A stretch of DNA of 64,000 nucleotides from RGIG3701 sp030530205 (GCA_030530205.1 JAUMVK010000013.1:1-64000); one strand, 5' to 3'; positions 50,727-59,499 are shown, counted from the stretch's first letter. Notes: generated by a model not told the origin, from the letters alone. Numbers and translations are program-made.

Positions 50727-52319
50727 TCACCCCGCGTTTTTCTTTTCCTCTTCATCTTTAAAGAGCTTATACTCGAACGAGTCCGTCAGCGCGATCCAGC
50801 TCGCCTCCACCACGTTCTCGCTCACGCCGACCGTCCCCCACGTCTCCGTCTCGTCCTTGCTCTCGATGATGACGCGCACGCCCGCCGCCGTCCCGGCCTC
50901 CGAGTTGATCACGCGCACTTTGTAGTCCACGAGCTGAAGCTTCTTCAACGACGGAAACCGATGAATGAGCGCTTTTCGCAGAGCCGAGTCGAGCGCGTTC
51001 ACCGGGCCGTCGCCGTCCGCGACCTCGTAAAGCGTCTCTCCGTTCACGACCAGCTTCACGATCGCCTCGGTATAGATCCGCGACTCGTCCCCCTTGTTGC
51101 GCCCGGTCATGTTCACGTGGTACTTGATCACGTCAAAATGCGAGCGGATCGAGCCGGAACACTTCTTCACGAGCAGGTCGAACGAGCCGTCCGCCGCTTC
51201 GTACGAGTAGCCCATGCTCTCGCGCGCCACGACGTCTTCCAGAATGCGCTCCAGCAGCTTCGGGTCGTTTTCGATGTGGTGTTTTTTCGCCATCGCCACG
51301 ATGTTGGACCGGCCGGAAAGCTCGCTGACGAGGATCCGCCGCTCGTTCCCCACCGCGGCCGGGTCGATGTGCTCGTAGCTGCACGAGTTCCGGTTCACGG
51401 CACTGACGTGCATCCCGCCTTTGTGGGCGAAGGCGCTCTTGCCGACGAACGGCTGGTTCACCGGCGCGTGCATGTTGACCATTTCGTACACGTAGCGGGA
51501 AAGGTCCGTGAGCGACTGCACGGCGCCGGGGGCCAAAACGTCCAGTCCCTTTTTCAGAGCCAGATTGGCGGCGATGGAGATCAGGTTGGCGTTCCCGCAG
51601 CGCTCGCCGAAGCCGTTGATGCAGCCCTGGACCTGGGTCGCGCCGGCATCGACCGCCGCCAGCGAGTTGGCGACCGCCAGATCGCAGTCGTTGTGGCAGT
51701 GGATCCCGACCGGAATATTCATCTCGGAAACGACTTTTTTGACGATTTCGTAGATCTCACCCGGCAGGGTGCCGCCGTTCGTATCGCACAGAACGACGCG
51801 CGATGCCCCGGCGGTCTCGGCCGCTTTCAGGCATTCGATGAAGTATTTCGGGTCGCAGCGGAAACCGTCAAAAGCGTGTTCCGCGTCGAAAATCACCTCA
51901 CGTCCCGCGCCGCGCAGAAAGGCCGTGCTCTCGGCGATCATCGCGAGATTTTCGTCCAGCGAGCAGCGCAAAATGTCCTCGACCTGGAACCGGGAGGATT
52001 TCCCGACCATCGTGATGACCTGGGCCTGCGAGCCGAGCAGAGCGGCCAGGCCGGAGTCCTCCGACGCGCTTACGCCCTTGCGGCGGGTCATGCCGAACGC
52101 GCAGATCTTCGTGCCGGTCTCGGGGAACGAATGACAGGCCATCCGTCGGAAAAAATCGGCATCTTTGTCGTTCGAGGCAGGGTAGCCGCCCTCCACGAAG
52201 TCAAATCCCAGCTTCGCGAGGTGCTCGGCCAACTGGCATTTATCGCGCAGAGAGAAGGAAATCCCCTCCGCCTGGGAACCGTCGCGCAGCGTTGTGTCGT
52301 AAAGTTCGATGTGCTTCAT
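50727..52319 (-). CDS. cimA: (R)-citramalate synthase CimA
   Basis: 530 residues. It starts MKHIELYDTTLRDGSQAEGI, the active-site Arg-Asp signature, followed by FVEGGYPASNDKD, which marks the CimA (TIGR00977-type) branch rather than LeuA. The metal-binding HxH is in PVGIHCHNDCDLAVANSL (about 215). The C-terminal 140 residues are a LeuA-type regulatory domain (VRVIIESKDETETWGTVGVS), normally the isoleucine-feedback site. It condenses pyruvate and acetyl-CoA to citramalate, giving 2-oxobutyrate for isoleucine without threonine. An isoleucine-rich leader peptide and terminator precede it, so it is probably controlled by attenuation. Confidence 0.93.
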   Translation of the reverse strand: MKHIELYDTTLRDGSQAEGISFSLRDKCQLAEHLAKLGFDFVEGGYPASNDKDADFFRRMACHSFPETGTKICAFGMTRRKGVSASEDSGLAALLGSQAQVITMVGKSSRFQVEDILRCSLDENLAMIAESTAFLRGAGREVIFDAEHAFDGFRCDPKYFIECLKAAETAGASRVVLCDTNGGTLPGEIYEIVKKVVSEMNIPVGIHCHNDCDLAVANSLAAVDAGATQVQGCINGFGERCGNANLISIAANLALKKGLDVLAPGAVQSLTDLSRYVYEMVNMHAPVNQPFVGKSAFAHKGGMHVSAVNRNSCSYEHIDPAAVGNERRILVSELSGRSNIVAMAKKHHIENDPKLLERILEDVVARESMGYSYEAADGSFDLLVKKCSGSIRSHFDVIKYHVNMTGRNKGDESRIYTEAIVKLVVNGETLYEVADGDGPVNALDSALRKALIHRFPSLKKLQLVDYKVRVINSEAGTAAGVRVIIESKDETETWGTVGVSENVVEASWIALTDSFEYKLFKDEEEKKNAG

Positions 52320-52345
52320 TTTGTGTGACCTGACTACTGACTACT

Positions 52346-52385
52346 TAAACAAAAATCCCTTGAACCTGCTCGGGTCCAAGGGATT
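52346..52385 (-). terminator. Attenuator terminator before cimA
   Basis: On the minus strand AATCCCTTG (52377-52385) pairs with CAAGGGATT (52354-52362). A smaller GACC/GGTT stem lies inside, and a T-rich tail follows. It lies between the leader peptide stop (52416) and the cimA start (52319). Confidence 0.8.
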
Positions 52386-52415
52386 CTAGGGAAATGAGTC
52401 GTTTTTTTTGGAAAT

Positions 52416-52517
52416 TTACCCCTGAAACTCCCGGCAGGTACAGGCGACCGTAATCGCGGCGGCGGCTTTCCCGCCGGCGATAATGAGGATCGGATTGATG
52501 ACCTGCGTGGTTTTCAT
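52416..52517 (-). CDS. Isoleucine-rich leader peptide of cimA (33 residues)
   Basis: An ATG-to-TAA frame of 34 codons too short for usual gene lists. It reads MKTTQVINPILII, an Ala/Gly-rich middle and a CTCREFQG end. Five of 33 residues are Ile, four of them in the stretch VINPILII. Downstream codons 27-30 (ACC TGC CGG G, 52430-52439) can pair with the loop side of the terminator (52364-52374) over 10 bp with one bulge, forming an antiterminator. A stable hairpin (52453-52481) lies just after the Ile codons. Translation of the end of the peptide would favour termination; stalling at Ile codons would allow cimA expression. The ribosome site is weak (AGAAAAAG). Confidence 0.65.
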   Translation of the reverse strand: MKTTQVINPILIIAGGKAAAAITVACTCREFQG

Positions 52518-52549
52518 GGGACTTTTTCTGGAAAATTTCAAACAAAAAG

Positions 52550-52620
52550 CAACCCGAAGAGGACTCGAACCTCTAAATAGGGCACCAAAAGCCCTTGTGT
52601 TGCCATTACACTATCGGGTT
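52550..52620 (-). tRNA. tRNA-Gln (anticodon TTG)
   Basis: 71 nt. Acceptor AACCCGA/TCGGGTT, discriminator G, D-arm TAGTGTAATGGCAACAC. The anticodon arm AGGGC-TTTTGGT-GCCCT gives TTG; the T-arm is AGAGG-TTCGAGT-CCTCT. CCA is not encoded. The cimA leader peptide begins 33 bases downstream and no terminator lies between, so both may share one transcript. Confidence 0.95.
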
Positions 52621-52630
52621 AACAGGGTAA

Positions 52631-52658
52631 ATTGTAACACAAAGAAAAAAAAATACAA
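52631..52658 (-). promoter_or_regulatory. Promoter of tRNA-Gln (and probably the cimA leader)
   Basis: Minus strand: -35 TTGTAT (52653-52658), 16-base spacer, -10 TACAAT (52631-52636). No other good promoter is seen between it and cimA. Confidence 0.7.
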
Positions 52659-52715
52659 GGGGGGGAGAGGGAATTTTAGAGGATACCCCACCCTGATCCA
52701 AACTTCCGGGCTGCT

Positions 52716-53411
52716 TCAGGGCAAAACCTCCATCAGCCGTACCGTCCAGTCGTAATGTGGATTTTTGTCAGAATTGTCTTTCGCGGCGGCAATCTGTATC
52801 TGGAAGTCCCGGGATGTACGCATATCGCCTTCCCCCCTGGAAAGCTCGAACACGACAAAGAACGACGTCAAACGTCGGCTGAATGCAACTCGTTCCACCC
52901 GTTTGAATTGCATTTTAGCGCCCTGAAAGTCGCGCAGGATCGTTCGGACCGCGTCGTTTTCCATGAACATTTTATAGTCATCCATGTATTCTTTTTCAGT
53001 CGTGTACCGTTTCAGGATTCCGGCGCCTTTCGCACGCTGATTTTTATTTTTCTGGAGCTGGATCGCTTCCAGATGGCGCCCGGTCGTCATGAGTTCAAAC
53101 CACTGCGAGGCGAAATACTCGGCAGACTTCATCTCGTTCAGCCGATAAACACGAGCGGAAACGCCGCCCGTCACACCGCAAAAGAGCGTCACGTAGAAAC
53201 TGATGAGCGCAAGTTTCGTCCCGATCATCGGCGCACGGTGGATCAGCCGCAAAAACCCCGCCAGGAGGATCAGCGCCATGGCAATGATCGGGATGAACAG
53301 GAGATTCTGGGAGAAAAGCGCTAACGGGGATAAAAAACCGATGCAGCCGCCAATAATCGCCGTCAGGTTTACGTCGCGGGTTTCCTCGATCAGATTTTCG
53401 GTGCGTTCCAT
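52716..53411 (-). CDS. Hypothetical membrane protein
   Basis: 231 residues. Three hydrophobic segments occur in the first 90 residues (about 15-32, 36-55 and 66-88). A soluble, basic domain follows (KKNRAKG-type stretches, then FVVFELSRGEGDMRTSRDFQIQ in part). The N-terminal layout resembles DUF4190-type membrane proteins. It is 40 bases downstream of the next membrane protein gene and likely co-transcribed with it. Function unknown. Confidence 0.65.
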   Translation of the reverse strand: MERTENLIEETRDVNLTAIIGGCIGFLSPLALFSQNLLFIPIIAMALILLAGFLRLIHRAPMIGTKLALISFYVTLFCGVTGGVSARVYRLNEMKSAEYFASQWFELMTTGRHLEAIQLQKNKNQRAKGAGILKRYTTEKEYMDDYKMFMENDAVRTILRDFQGAKMQFKRVERVAFSRRLTSFFVVFELSRGEGDMRTSRDFQIQIAAAKDNSDKNPHYDWTVRLMEVLP

Positions 53412-53451
53412 TGTGTAACCTTGGGAAGTGGAAAGGCTAAATTCCGGTGAA

Positions 53452-54039
53452 TTATTTAAACGTCATATTGGAAGCCGTCGTTCCGGTCGCTTCGACCTGC
53501 TTTTCGAGCGTGCGGCGGAATTCATCGCAGCCACGGCGGTATTCGTCAAACGATTTTGCCTCATTACTTCCAGCCATTGCTCCGCCCCCTACATACGCGT
53601 AGAAATTGTACCACGCGCCGGCCATCATTCCATTGGAATTAAACCCTTTGTACATGAATTTCTCGGCCAGCGGAGCCTGGTGCATCGTGAAAATCGAGAA
53701 CGAAAGGAACGTGAACGCAAGCAGAAACGCGGCGATATACCCACCGTAAAGATTAACTTTGGGGTTAAACTTCACCTTTACACGGCTCAGATTTTTCGTT
53801 GCCGCCTGAAGAAGACCGCAAACGACCCAGAAAACGAACCAGATCGCAAGGAAATTGAAGAAAAACGCCCTTGATCCCCAAAGCGTCCGGAGCGTATGCG
53901 CGAGTACCGGGCCAAACGAGGACGCGGCAAGACCCGCGAAAATCACGTTGAAAAGGCGCAGCGTGTTGCACCAAAGACTTTCACGCAAAACCGTCCCCAA
54001 AACAGCGGCGAAAATGAAAAATAAAACGGCGTAAAACAT
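53452..54039 (-). CDS. Hypothetical membrane protein, CvpA-like layout
   Basis: 195 residues. About four membrane spans lie in the first 125 residues, and a hydrophilic C-terminal tail of about 60 residues follows. The length and span pattern recall CvpA-family proteins, but no diagnostic motif is certain. It lies downstream of the GspE-like gene, separated from it by an R1 hairpin. Confidence 0.55.
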   Translation of the reverse strand: MFYAVLFFIFAAVLGTVLRESLWCNTLRLFNVIFAGLAASSFGPVLAHTLRTLWGSRAFFFNFLAIWFVFWVVCGLLQAATKNLSRVKVKFNPKVNLYGGYIAAFLLAFTFLSFSIFTMHQAPLAEKFMYKGFNSNGMMAGAWYNFYAYVGGGAMAGSNEAKSFDEYRRGCDEFRRTLEKQVEATGTTASNMTFK

Positions 54040-54083
54040 AATTTAAATCCGGTTTGAAAAAGGATGATGATTTTAAGTATTTC

Positions 54084-54116
54084 CATGGGAACGATGCTTC
54101 CAGCATCGTCTGAAAA
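54084..54116. repeat. R1 hairpin variant with compensated stem
   Basis: ACGATGCT-TCC-AGCATCGT. Relative to the consensus ACGACGCT-TCC-AGCGTCGT both arms changed together (C to T and G to A), so the pairing is kept. It ends five bases before the stop codon of the GspE-like gene. Confidence 0.75.
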
Positions 54117-54121
54117 AGTGG

Positions 54122-56287
54122 TCACGAAAGCGCGCGCTTCAGTTCCTGCAGTGAGGTTTCGCCTTCTCGTACGAGTTTCAGGCCCTCTTTCATCATGAAC
54201 TGGTTTCCGTCTTTCTTCAGTGCGGCACGAACAAGTTCAAGTTTGGGCGTTTGAAGCAGCGCTTTACGGGTTTCGTTACCAACGATGACCAATTCGAAAA
54301 TGGCCGTTCTTCCGCGGTAACCCAGACCGTGGCACTCGGGGCAGGGCTGAGGCGGTTCCTCGCCCGGCTGAGGCTGAACTGGTGTCGGCTGTCGGAACAG
54401 GCGGATCTTTTCGGTGGCTCCAACTGCTTTGAGCGTTTCGATTGGCGGCATATATGACTCTTTGCAGTGATTGCAGAGTTTACGAATCAGTCGCTGACAC
54501 AGAACGGCTTTGATCTGATTGGCCCATTTCTGTGTATCACATTTCATCGCCTGGATACGCAAAAGGGCTTCCGCAGCGTCTTTTGCGCGAACGGTCGTAA
54601 TGAAAAGGCGGTCTTCCGTATCGAGTTCTTCCAGCATATCGTCCATCACTTCCGCCGATGGAATGTCCCGGCAGACTACGACGTTTGGGTCTTTCAGCAG
54701 GATATTACGCAACTCGCCACGCCACTCGTTCATGTCTTTTGTGTGGATCGGGCACTTGGTGAGGTTTTCGATTTCTTCATATTCGTGGATCCCATCATCA
54801 ATTTCGTAGAATTCACGAACATAACGGTCCGTTTTGGAAATGGCCATTTTGACGGTCGTGCGCAGACCTCCCGCCGGAGGAGCGGCGAAGAGTAAAAATC
54901 CACGTGGGGTTCCCATCTGTTTTTTGAGTTCTGCGGCCATTTCGGTGGACATTCCAAGGTCTTCCAACGACTTGAACGTCGTTTTCCCCTGCTCGAACAT
55001 GAAGAGCGCACGCTCGCCGTTTTGAGTTCCCTGGGTCGTGAGATGAACTACGGATTTCCGATGACGCTTTTCCGCAGGACGAACAGCTTCTTTCGCTCGT
55101 TCCAGCGCACGTTCACACTCGCGGATCTTTGCTTTGTTTTCGGTCGCCTGCGTTTCCTTCAGTTTCTCTTCGGCCTGCTTCACGGCCAGACGGTCTTCCG
55201 GATACGTGTAATCGTACTCAAAATCGACTTCAAAAGAGCCTTCCTGTTTGTTTCTGCGGTCTTCGGGTTTCATTCCACAGAGGATTTTCAGCGCCTGCAG
55301 AGCCGGGTCCGCAAGTTCACGCGTAAATCCATCCGTTCCGTTCCAGACGCCGTCGAGCATATATCGGGCTGCGACGCCATTCGCCTGGAAATCAAGCATT
55401 AATCCTTCCGGCTGGAAAAGCATCAGTTTGGAAAGGATCTCACGTGCGTTCGGGAAACCGTCATGGGCGCGGGCCTGAATACGCCAAGGCTCGGTCTTTT
55501 CTTTATCTTTGCCGTGGGTCGTCAGGACTGCCGGGAAACCGATTTCGTGACGGTCTTTGGCTTTCGCGGAGATCTTGATTCCGACTTTACCAAGCCACTG
55601 CGCCGCCACGAAACGAAGGTGCTCAGGCGTAAAAACCTGCTCGCCGCTGGAAAGGTCCTGATTGTGCATTCTTACGTAAAGGACGAGCGGAACGATGCAC
55701 CCCGCCAGGAGGAACAGATAGCTAACCCAGAAAAAGGGAATCAGCCAGAAAACAAGCATCCCACCCCAAAAAGCTCCATAGGAGATCGGAACCCACTTTT
55801 TGATCTCGAAGCCGTAATAAATGCAGTCTGTACTGATCCAGTCAAGCGAGCGTACCCAGATAAGATAAACCACAATGGCCGCGATGATTTTCCAGAGAGC
55901 CGCGTAGCTTCCGAAATGGTCCAGTTTCTCGATGGCCGCTTTGTTTTCCGCTTCAGTGGGCGCGATTGGGCCTTGAGGAGCCGGAGGAACAACGACAGCT
56001 GTCTGCTCTGGAAGAGGCTCCGCTTCCCCTTCGGCGTTTTCTTCACCTTCGACCACAGCTCCGTCTTCACCTTCGCCCTCTTCTTCCACTTCGACTTCTT
56101 CGTATTCTTCCTCATCTCCCGCCATCTCTTCTTCATCGGCGGCACCGTCCTGATTGGCATCCTGGGCGGAAACAGAGGAAATGAAAGAAAAATCAGTACC
56201 TGAAACGAAAAGGAAACTCTCGCCCCACGAGAGGAGACCCAAAACGAGCAACGCGGTAAAAAGTCGCATCAAAAAGTTCTGACGCAT
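54122..56287 (-). CDS. Membrane-anchored GspE/PilB-like protein with lost ATPase motifs
   Basis: 721 residues; AGGAG before the ATG. A signal-like N-terminus and a very acidic stretch (about 45-85) precede three membrane spans (about 130-215). From about 220 it follows the T2SS/T4P ATPase fold to the C-terminal block with zinc cysteines CNHC (about 604) and CPEC (about 650), GYRGRTAIFELV and an EGLKLVREGETSLQEL end. The Walker A position reads APPAGGLRTT instead of GPTGSGKTT. The Walker B region reads VVVCRDIPSAEV instead of a GEIRDxET type. The HTNDA box reads VRAKDA. ATP hydrolysis by the usual mechanism is therefore unlikely. No pilin or secretin gene is adjacent. Confidence 0.8.
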   Translation of the reverse strand: MRQNFLMRLFTALLVLGLLSWGESFLFVSGTDFSFISSVSAQDANQDGAADEEEMAGDEEEYEEVEVEEEGEGEDGAVVEGEENAEGEAEPLPEQTAVVVPPAPQGPIAPTEAENKAAIEKLDHFGSYAALWKIIAAIVVYLIWVRSLDWISTDCIYYGFEIKKWVPISYGAFWGGMLVFWLIPFFWVSYLFLLAGCIVPLVLYVRMHNQDLSSGEQVFTPEHLRFVAAQWLGKVGIKISAKAKDRHEIGFPAVLTTHGKDKEKTEPWRIQARAHDGFPNAREILSKLMLFQPEGLMLDFQANGVAARYMLDGVWNGTDGFTRELADPALQALKILCGMKPEDRRNKQEGSFEVDFEYDYTYPEDRLAVKQAEEKLKETQATENKAKIRECERALERAKEAVRPAEKRHRKSVVHLTTQGTQNGERALFMFEQGKTTFKSLEDLGMSTEMAAELKKQMGTPRGFLLFAAPPAGGLRTTVKMAISKTDRYVREFYEIDDGIHEYEEIENLTKCPIHTKDMNEWRGELRNILLKDPNVVVCRDIPSAEVMDDMLEELDTEDRLFITTVRAKDAAEALLRIQAMKCDTQKWANQIKAVLCQRLIRKLCNHCKESYMPPIETLKAVGATEKIRLFRQPTPVQPQPGEEPPQPCPECHGLGYRGRTAIFELVIVGNETRKALLQTPKLELVRAALKKDGNQFMMKEGLKLVREGETSLQELKRALS

Positions 56288-56345
56288 TCCAAACTCCTGA
56301 AAATTCGAAACGGATTGTACGCAATTTTAAAAATATATAAAATAT

Positions 56346-56373
56346 ATTGTATCACATAGAACCGAAAAAGCAA
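56346..56373 (-). promoter_or_regulatory. Promoter of the GspE-like gene
   Basis: Minus strand: -35 TTGCTT (56368-56373), 16-base spacer, -10 TACAAT (56346-56351). Confidence 0.65.
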
Positions 56374-56426
56374 GAGGCCACAGGAAAGATTTAAGGAAAT
56401 TTTTAAAATTTTAGCCGAAAAAACAC

Positions 56427-56507
56427 AAAACGAATAGTGAGACAAAGACTTTCAGCTCTTTTTTGTTTTAAATCAGAGCGTAAAATTATCGACTCACTAT
56501 TCGTTTT
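56427..56507. terminator. Long-armed inverted repeat after the helicase gene
   Basis: AAAACGAATAGTGAG (56427-56441) is the exact inverse of CTCACTATTCGTTTT (56493-56507). On the minus strand it is followed by GTGTTTTTT, 26 bases beyond the helicase stop codon. It could be both an R5-related repeat and the helicase terminator. Confidence 0.55.
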
Positions 56508-56532
56508 TCAGGCTTATCTTCTTATGCTGAAA

Positions 56533-59499
56533 TCAAAGTCTTCTTTTACGTCGGGTTGGAGGAGCTTTGGCCTCGGTACCCGCAGGGGGTTCCTCGGGCG
56601 AAGCCGCCCTGATTTTTGGGAGGGTGGAAAATCCCTCGATTTCGTCGCGCTTGAGGAGTTTGTTGATCCGCATTTCAATGCGCGTCAATTCGTTTCCTTC
56701 TTCAGGGGCGACGAACGTGAATGCCACGCCCTCCTGCCCCATGCGGCCTGTTCGCCCAACACGGTGAACATAATCGTCGCAGAAGGTTGGAATGTCGTAA
56801 TTAATAATGTGCGAAATCCCGGAAACGTCGATTCCTCGCCCGATTACGTCCGTGGCGACAAGGTAACGGGTTTTGCCTGCCCGGAAGGATGCCATTACAC
56901 GGTCGCGCCGTCTTTGCTGGAGGTCACCGTGAATTGCTTCTACGCCCTGCACATCACGAATGAGACGATTCGCGATTTTTTCTACTCCGCGTTTGGTGCG
57001 GCAGAAAATGATCGCCTGCCTGGGCTTTTCCCGATTTATAAGTTTCAGAAGAAGGTCGTATTTCAGTTCCGGGTCCACTGTGAAATAAAACTGTTCGATC
57101 GTTTCGCTTGAAATTTCTTCGTGTGAACAGTTAAGAACTTCCGGCTCGCGCATATACTTTCTGGCAATCGATTCGACCGAAGGCGGAATGGTCGCGCTCA
57201 AAAGAAGCGTTTGCCGGGACTGAGGGACTTGGCGCAGTATCTTTTCGATGTCGGGCCGGAAACCAATGTCGAGCATACGGTCCGCTTCATCCAAAACCAC
57301 GATTTTGAGGTTTCGGAGCGTCAGAGTACGTCGGCTGATGTGATCCATAATACGGCCCGGTGTCCCAATGACCACGTCCACCCCGGCCCGAAGCGCCTGC
57401 ACCTGAGGCGCGAGAAGTTTTCCACCGTAAAGCGCAAGACATTCCAAATCTGTGTATTTGGCCAGTTTCTCGATTTCGTCTTTCACCTGAACGGCCAATT
57501 CACGGGTCGGAACAAGAATCAGCGCCTGCGGGTCGTAAGAGTTTTCGTCGAACTTGATGATCTGTAAAATGGGAATGGCGAAAGCAGCGGTTTTACCGGT
57601 TCCTGTCTGCGCCTGACCCATGAGGTCTTCACCGGTCAGCGCCTTGGGAATGAATTCCTGCTGGATCGGTGAAGGAGTTTCGTACTGCGCATCATCGAGC
57701 GCCAGAAGGATCTCACGGGAAAGACCCATCCGGCCAAACTCCGAGTTCTGGAGTTGGCGCAGATGTTCGTCTTTCTTTATGCTTTTCGTAGATTTTTCAG
57801 GCTTCGTGGATTTTTTAGCCTTGGGTTTATGCTCATTTTCTGGCGCTTTGGCCGGAGTTTTCAGTGTTTTTTCGTCCTCTTCCACGGAAGAAACGATGCC
57901 GGAAATTTTTTTTTTAGGATTTGCCGACTCGGAATTGAATTCCTCGTCAAAATCCTCTGGCCCGATAAACTCATCCGGGTAAGCAGAAATCACGTCCGAA
58001 ATGGAAGTTTCCGGGAAAGTTTTTCCGGAATCTTTGGGTTCCTTATCCTTTGAGTCTTTCGAATCTTTGGATTCCTTTGAGAACTTGGCGTGTTTTTTGT
58101 TTTCGGATTTCACGTCCTGATTTTCAGCCGGTTTCACAGGGCTTTTTTCCGCTTTTTTTTCTGGTTTCTTTCCGGTCTTTATCTCTTTGGAAACGGGTTC
58201 CGCTTCTTCAACTTCCGTTTTTTCAGAGGCTTCCGACTCGTTCGACGCCTGAGCTTCACGCTGCTTTTTCAGGCGAATGCGCTCACGTCGGGAAAGTTTG
58301 CGTTCGGCTTTTTCATCACCGGAGTTTGTTGTTGTCGGTGAAGTGGTTTCCACGGGCGCACTGGGTGTAGGCGATGCCGCATCAGACGGGGTACTTTCCA
58401 AAACGGAAGCCTGAACTGGCACAGTTGGAACGGCCGGGATTCCCGCAGCGGTGACAGGAATTCCCACGGGGGCGATCACGGGTGTTACAACAGGCGGAAC
58501 CATAGGCTGAGGTACAACCGAAAGAAGCTGGGCCTGAATGGACGCGAGTGTCTGGTGACACTGCTGGATCATCTGCAGAACCATTTCCTGCTGACGCAGA
58601 AGTTCCGCGCGATGCGAATCCAGCCCTTGCGCCTGAGTCTGGTAAAATGCAGGCTGAACCTGGGTGATTGGCTGGGTTGGGACCTGAATCGTTGGTCCCG
58701 CCGCTACGGCAGCTGCAACTGGCTGATTGGGAGCTTGCGGTTGATTCGAACGGGATTTTTTCTCGGGTTTCTGGGGTTTGGCCAGCTCTTTCTCAGGCTG
58801 TTTTGGGGCTTTTTCACCAATTTTTTCAGGGGCTTTGCCTTGGATGGGCTTTTCGGCTTTTTTGCCGTCTTTTTTCTCTTTTTCCTGTTTCTTTTCGGTC
58901 TCTTTCTTGGCCTTTTGCTCTTTCTTTTTGCTCTTTTCAGAGCGTTCGGCCGATTTGCGCATCATCTGCTCAAGCGGTGAAAGTTCCCCCTCTTCAAATT
59001 CGTGGAAAAGAGCGCAATCAAGCGGGCGACGTTCGGCTGCCGTCACGACAGAGTCGTAGGATGGAATCGCCAGATCCGCGGCACTCATTCCGTTCGGGAG
59101 TTTTTTAATGCCGTGAGACTTCATCTCGTCTTCGACAGAAACACGCAGACGAGTGTTGGCGACTTTTATGCCGTCGATGATACTTGTGCGTGTCTGTGTC
59201 GGATTAACGGACGGATTGGCCGCGATGTGTTGTTCCTTCTGACTTCCACGCCTCCGGCTTTTCTTCATTTTCGGCTGGGCGTTATTGATTTCGGCGACGA
59301 AAGCGTCAATTTCTTTTTCACCCAGGATTTCCGGGTCAGACCTGAATGATTCAGCCGGAACAGGCTTTTTAGCCTTTTTATGATCGTCGCGGCGCGTGTC
59401 CTTTTGAGGCTCATCATTCATCGCGACTTCTTCAAATTCAAATTCTTCTTCAAAAGATCCGTGCCCACGAAAGGGACGATTAGAACGTTTTTTACTCAT
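56533..59499 (-). CDS. DEAD-box RNA helicase with a 580-residue charged N-terminal extension
   Basis: 988 residues. The helicase core occupies about 583-950: Q motif and ETPSPIQQEFIP, motif I AQTGTGKT (about 633), PTRELA, motif II DEAD (about 735), motif III SAT, then VATDVIGRGID and HRVGRTGR. This is the RhlE/CsdA type, which unwinds RNA in the cytoplasm. The extension is rich in Lys, Glu, Pro and Ser. It has a Gln-rich coiled-coil piece around 280-330 (LLRQQEMVLQMIQQCHQTLA) and KKxEKxPEK-type repeats, and is probably disordered. Bacterial DEAD-box proteins usually have their extensions at the C-terminus and much shorter. Possible roles are RNA binding or condensate formation. Confidence 0.92.
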   Translation of the reverse strand: MSKKRSNRPFRGHGSFEEEFEFEEVAMNDEPQKDTRRDDHKKAKKPVPAESFRSDPEILGEKEIDAFVAEINNAQPKMKKSRRRGSQKEQHIAANPSVNPTQTRTSIIDGIKVANTRLRVSVEDEMKSHGIKKLPNGMSAADLAIPSYDSVVTAAERRPLDCALFHEFEEGELSPLEQMMRKSAERSEKSKKKEQKAKKETEKKQEKEKKDGKKAEKPIQGKAPEKIGEKAPKQPEKELAKPQKPEKKSRSNQPQAPNQPVAAAVAAGPTIQVPTQPITQVQPAFYQTQAQGLDSHRAELLRQQEMVLQMIQQCHQTLASIQAQLLSVVPQPMVPPVVTPVIAPVGIPVTAAGIPAVPTVPVQASVLESTPSDAASPTPSAPVETTSPTTTNSGDEKAERKLSRRERIRLKKQREAQASNESEASEKTEVEEAEPVSKEIKTGKKPEKKAEKSPVKPAENQDVKSENKKHAKFSKESKDSKDSKDKEPKDSGKTFPETSISDVISAYPDEFIGPEDFDEEFNSESANPKKKISGIVSSVEEDEKTLKTPAKAPENEHKPKAKKSTKPEKSTKSIKKDEHLRQLQNSEFGRMGLSREILLALDDAQYETPSPIQQEFIPKALTGEDLMGQAQTGTGKTAAFAIPILQIIKFDENSYDPQALILVPTRELAVQVKDEIEKLAKYTDLECLALYGGKLLAPQVQALRAGVDVVIGTPGRIMDHISRRTLTLRNLKIVVLDEADRMLDIGFRPDIEKILRQVPQSRQTLLLSATIPPSVESIARKYMREPEVLNCSHEEISSETIEQFYFTVDPELKYDLLLKLINREKPRQAIIFCRTKRGVEKIANRLIRDVQGVEAIHGDLQQRRRDRVMASFRAGKTRYLVATDVIGRGIDVSGISHIINYDIPTFCDDYVHRVGRTGRMGQEGVAFTFVAPEEGNELTRIEMRINKLLKRDEIEGFSTLPKIRAASPEEPPAGTEAKAPPTRRKRRL

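Noticed and set aside
50721..52328. 535-codon open frame on the plus strand
   Set aside because: Exact antisense shadow of cimA.
52346..52545. T-box riboswitch in front of cimA
   Set aside because: No T-box sequence (AGGGTGGNACC type) or specifier stem is present; the leader-peptide model explains the structure better.
54122..56287. A working type IV pilus or type II secretion operon
   Set aside because: Only one GspE-like gene is present, its ATPase motifs are degenerate, and no pilin, prepilin peptidase or secretin gene is nearby.
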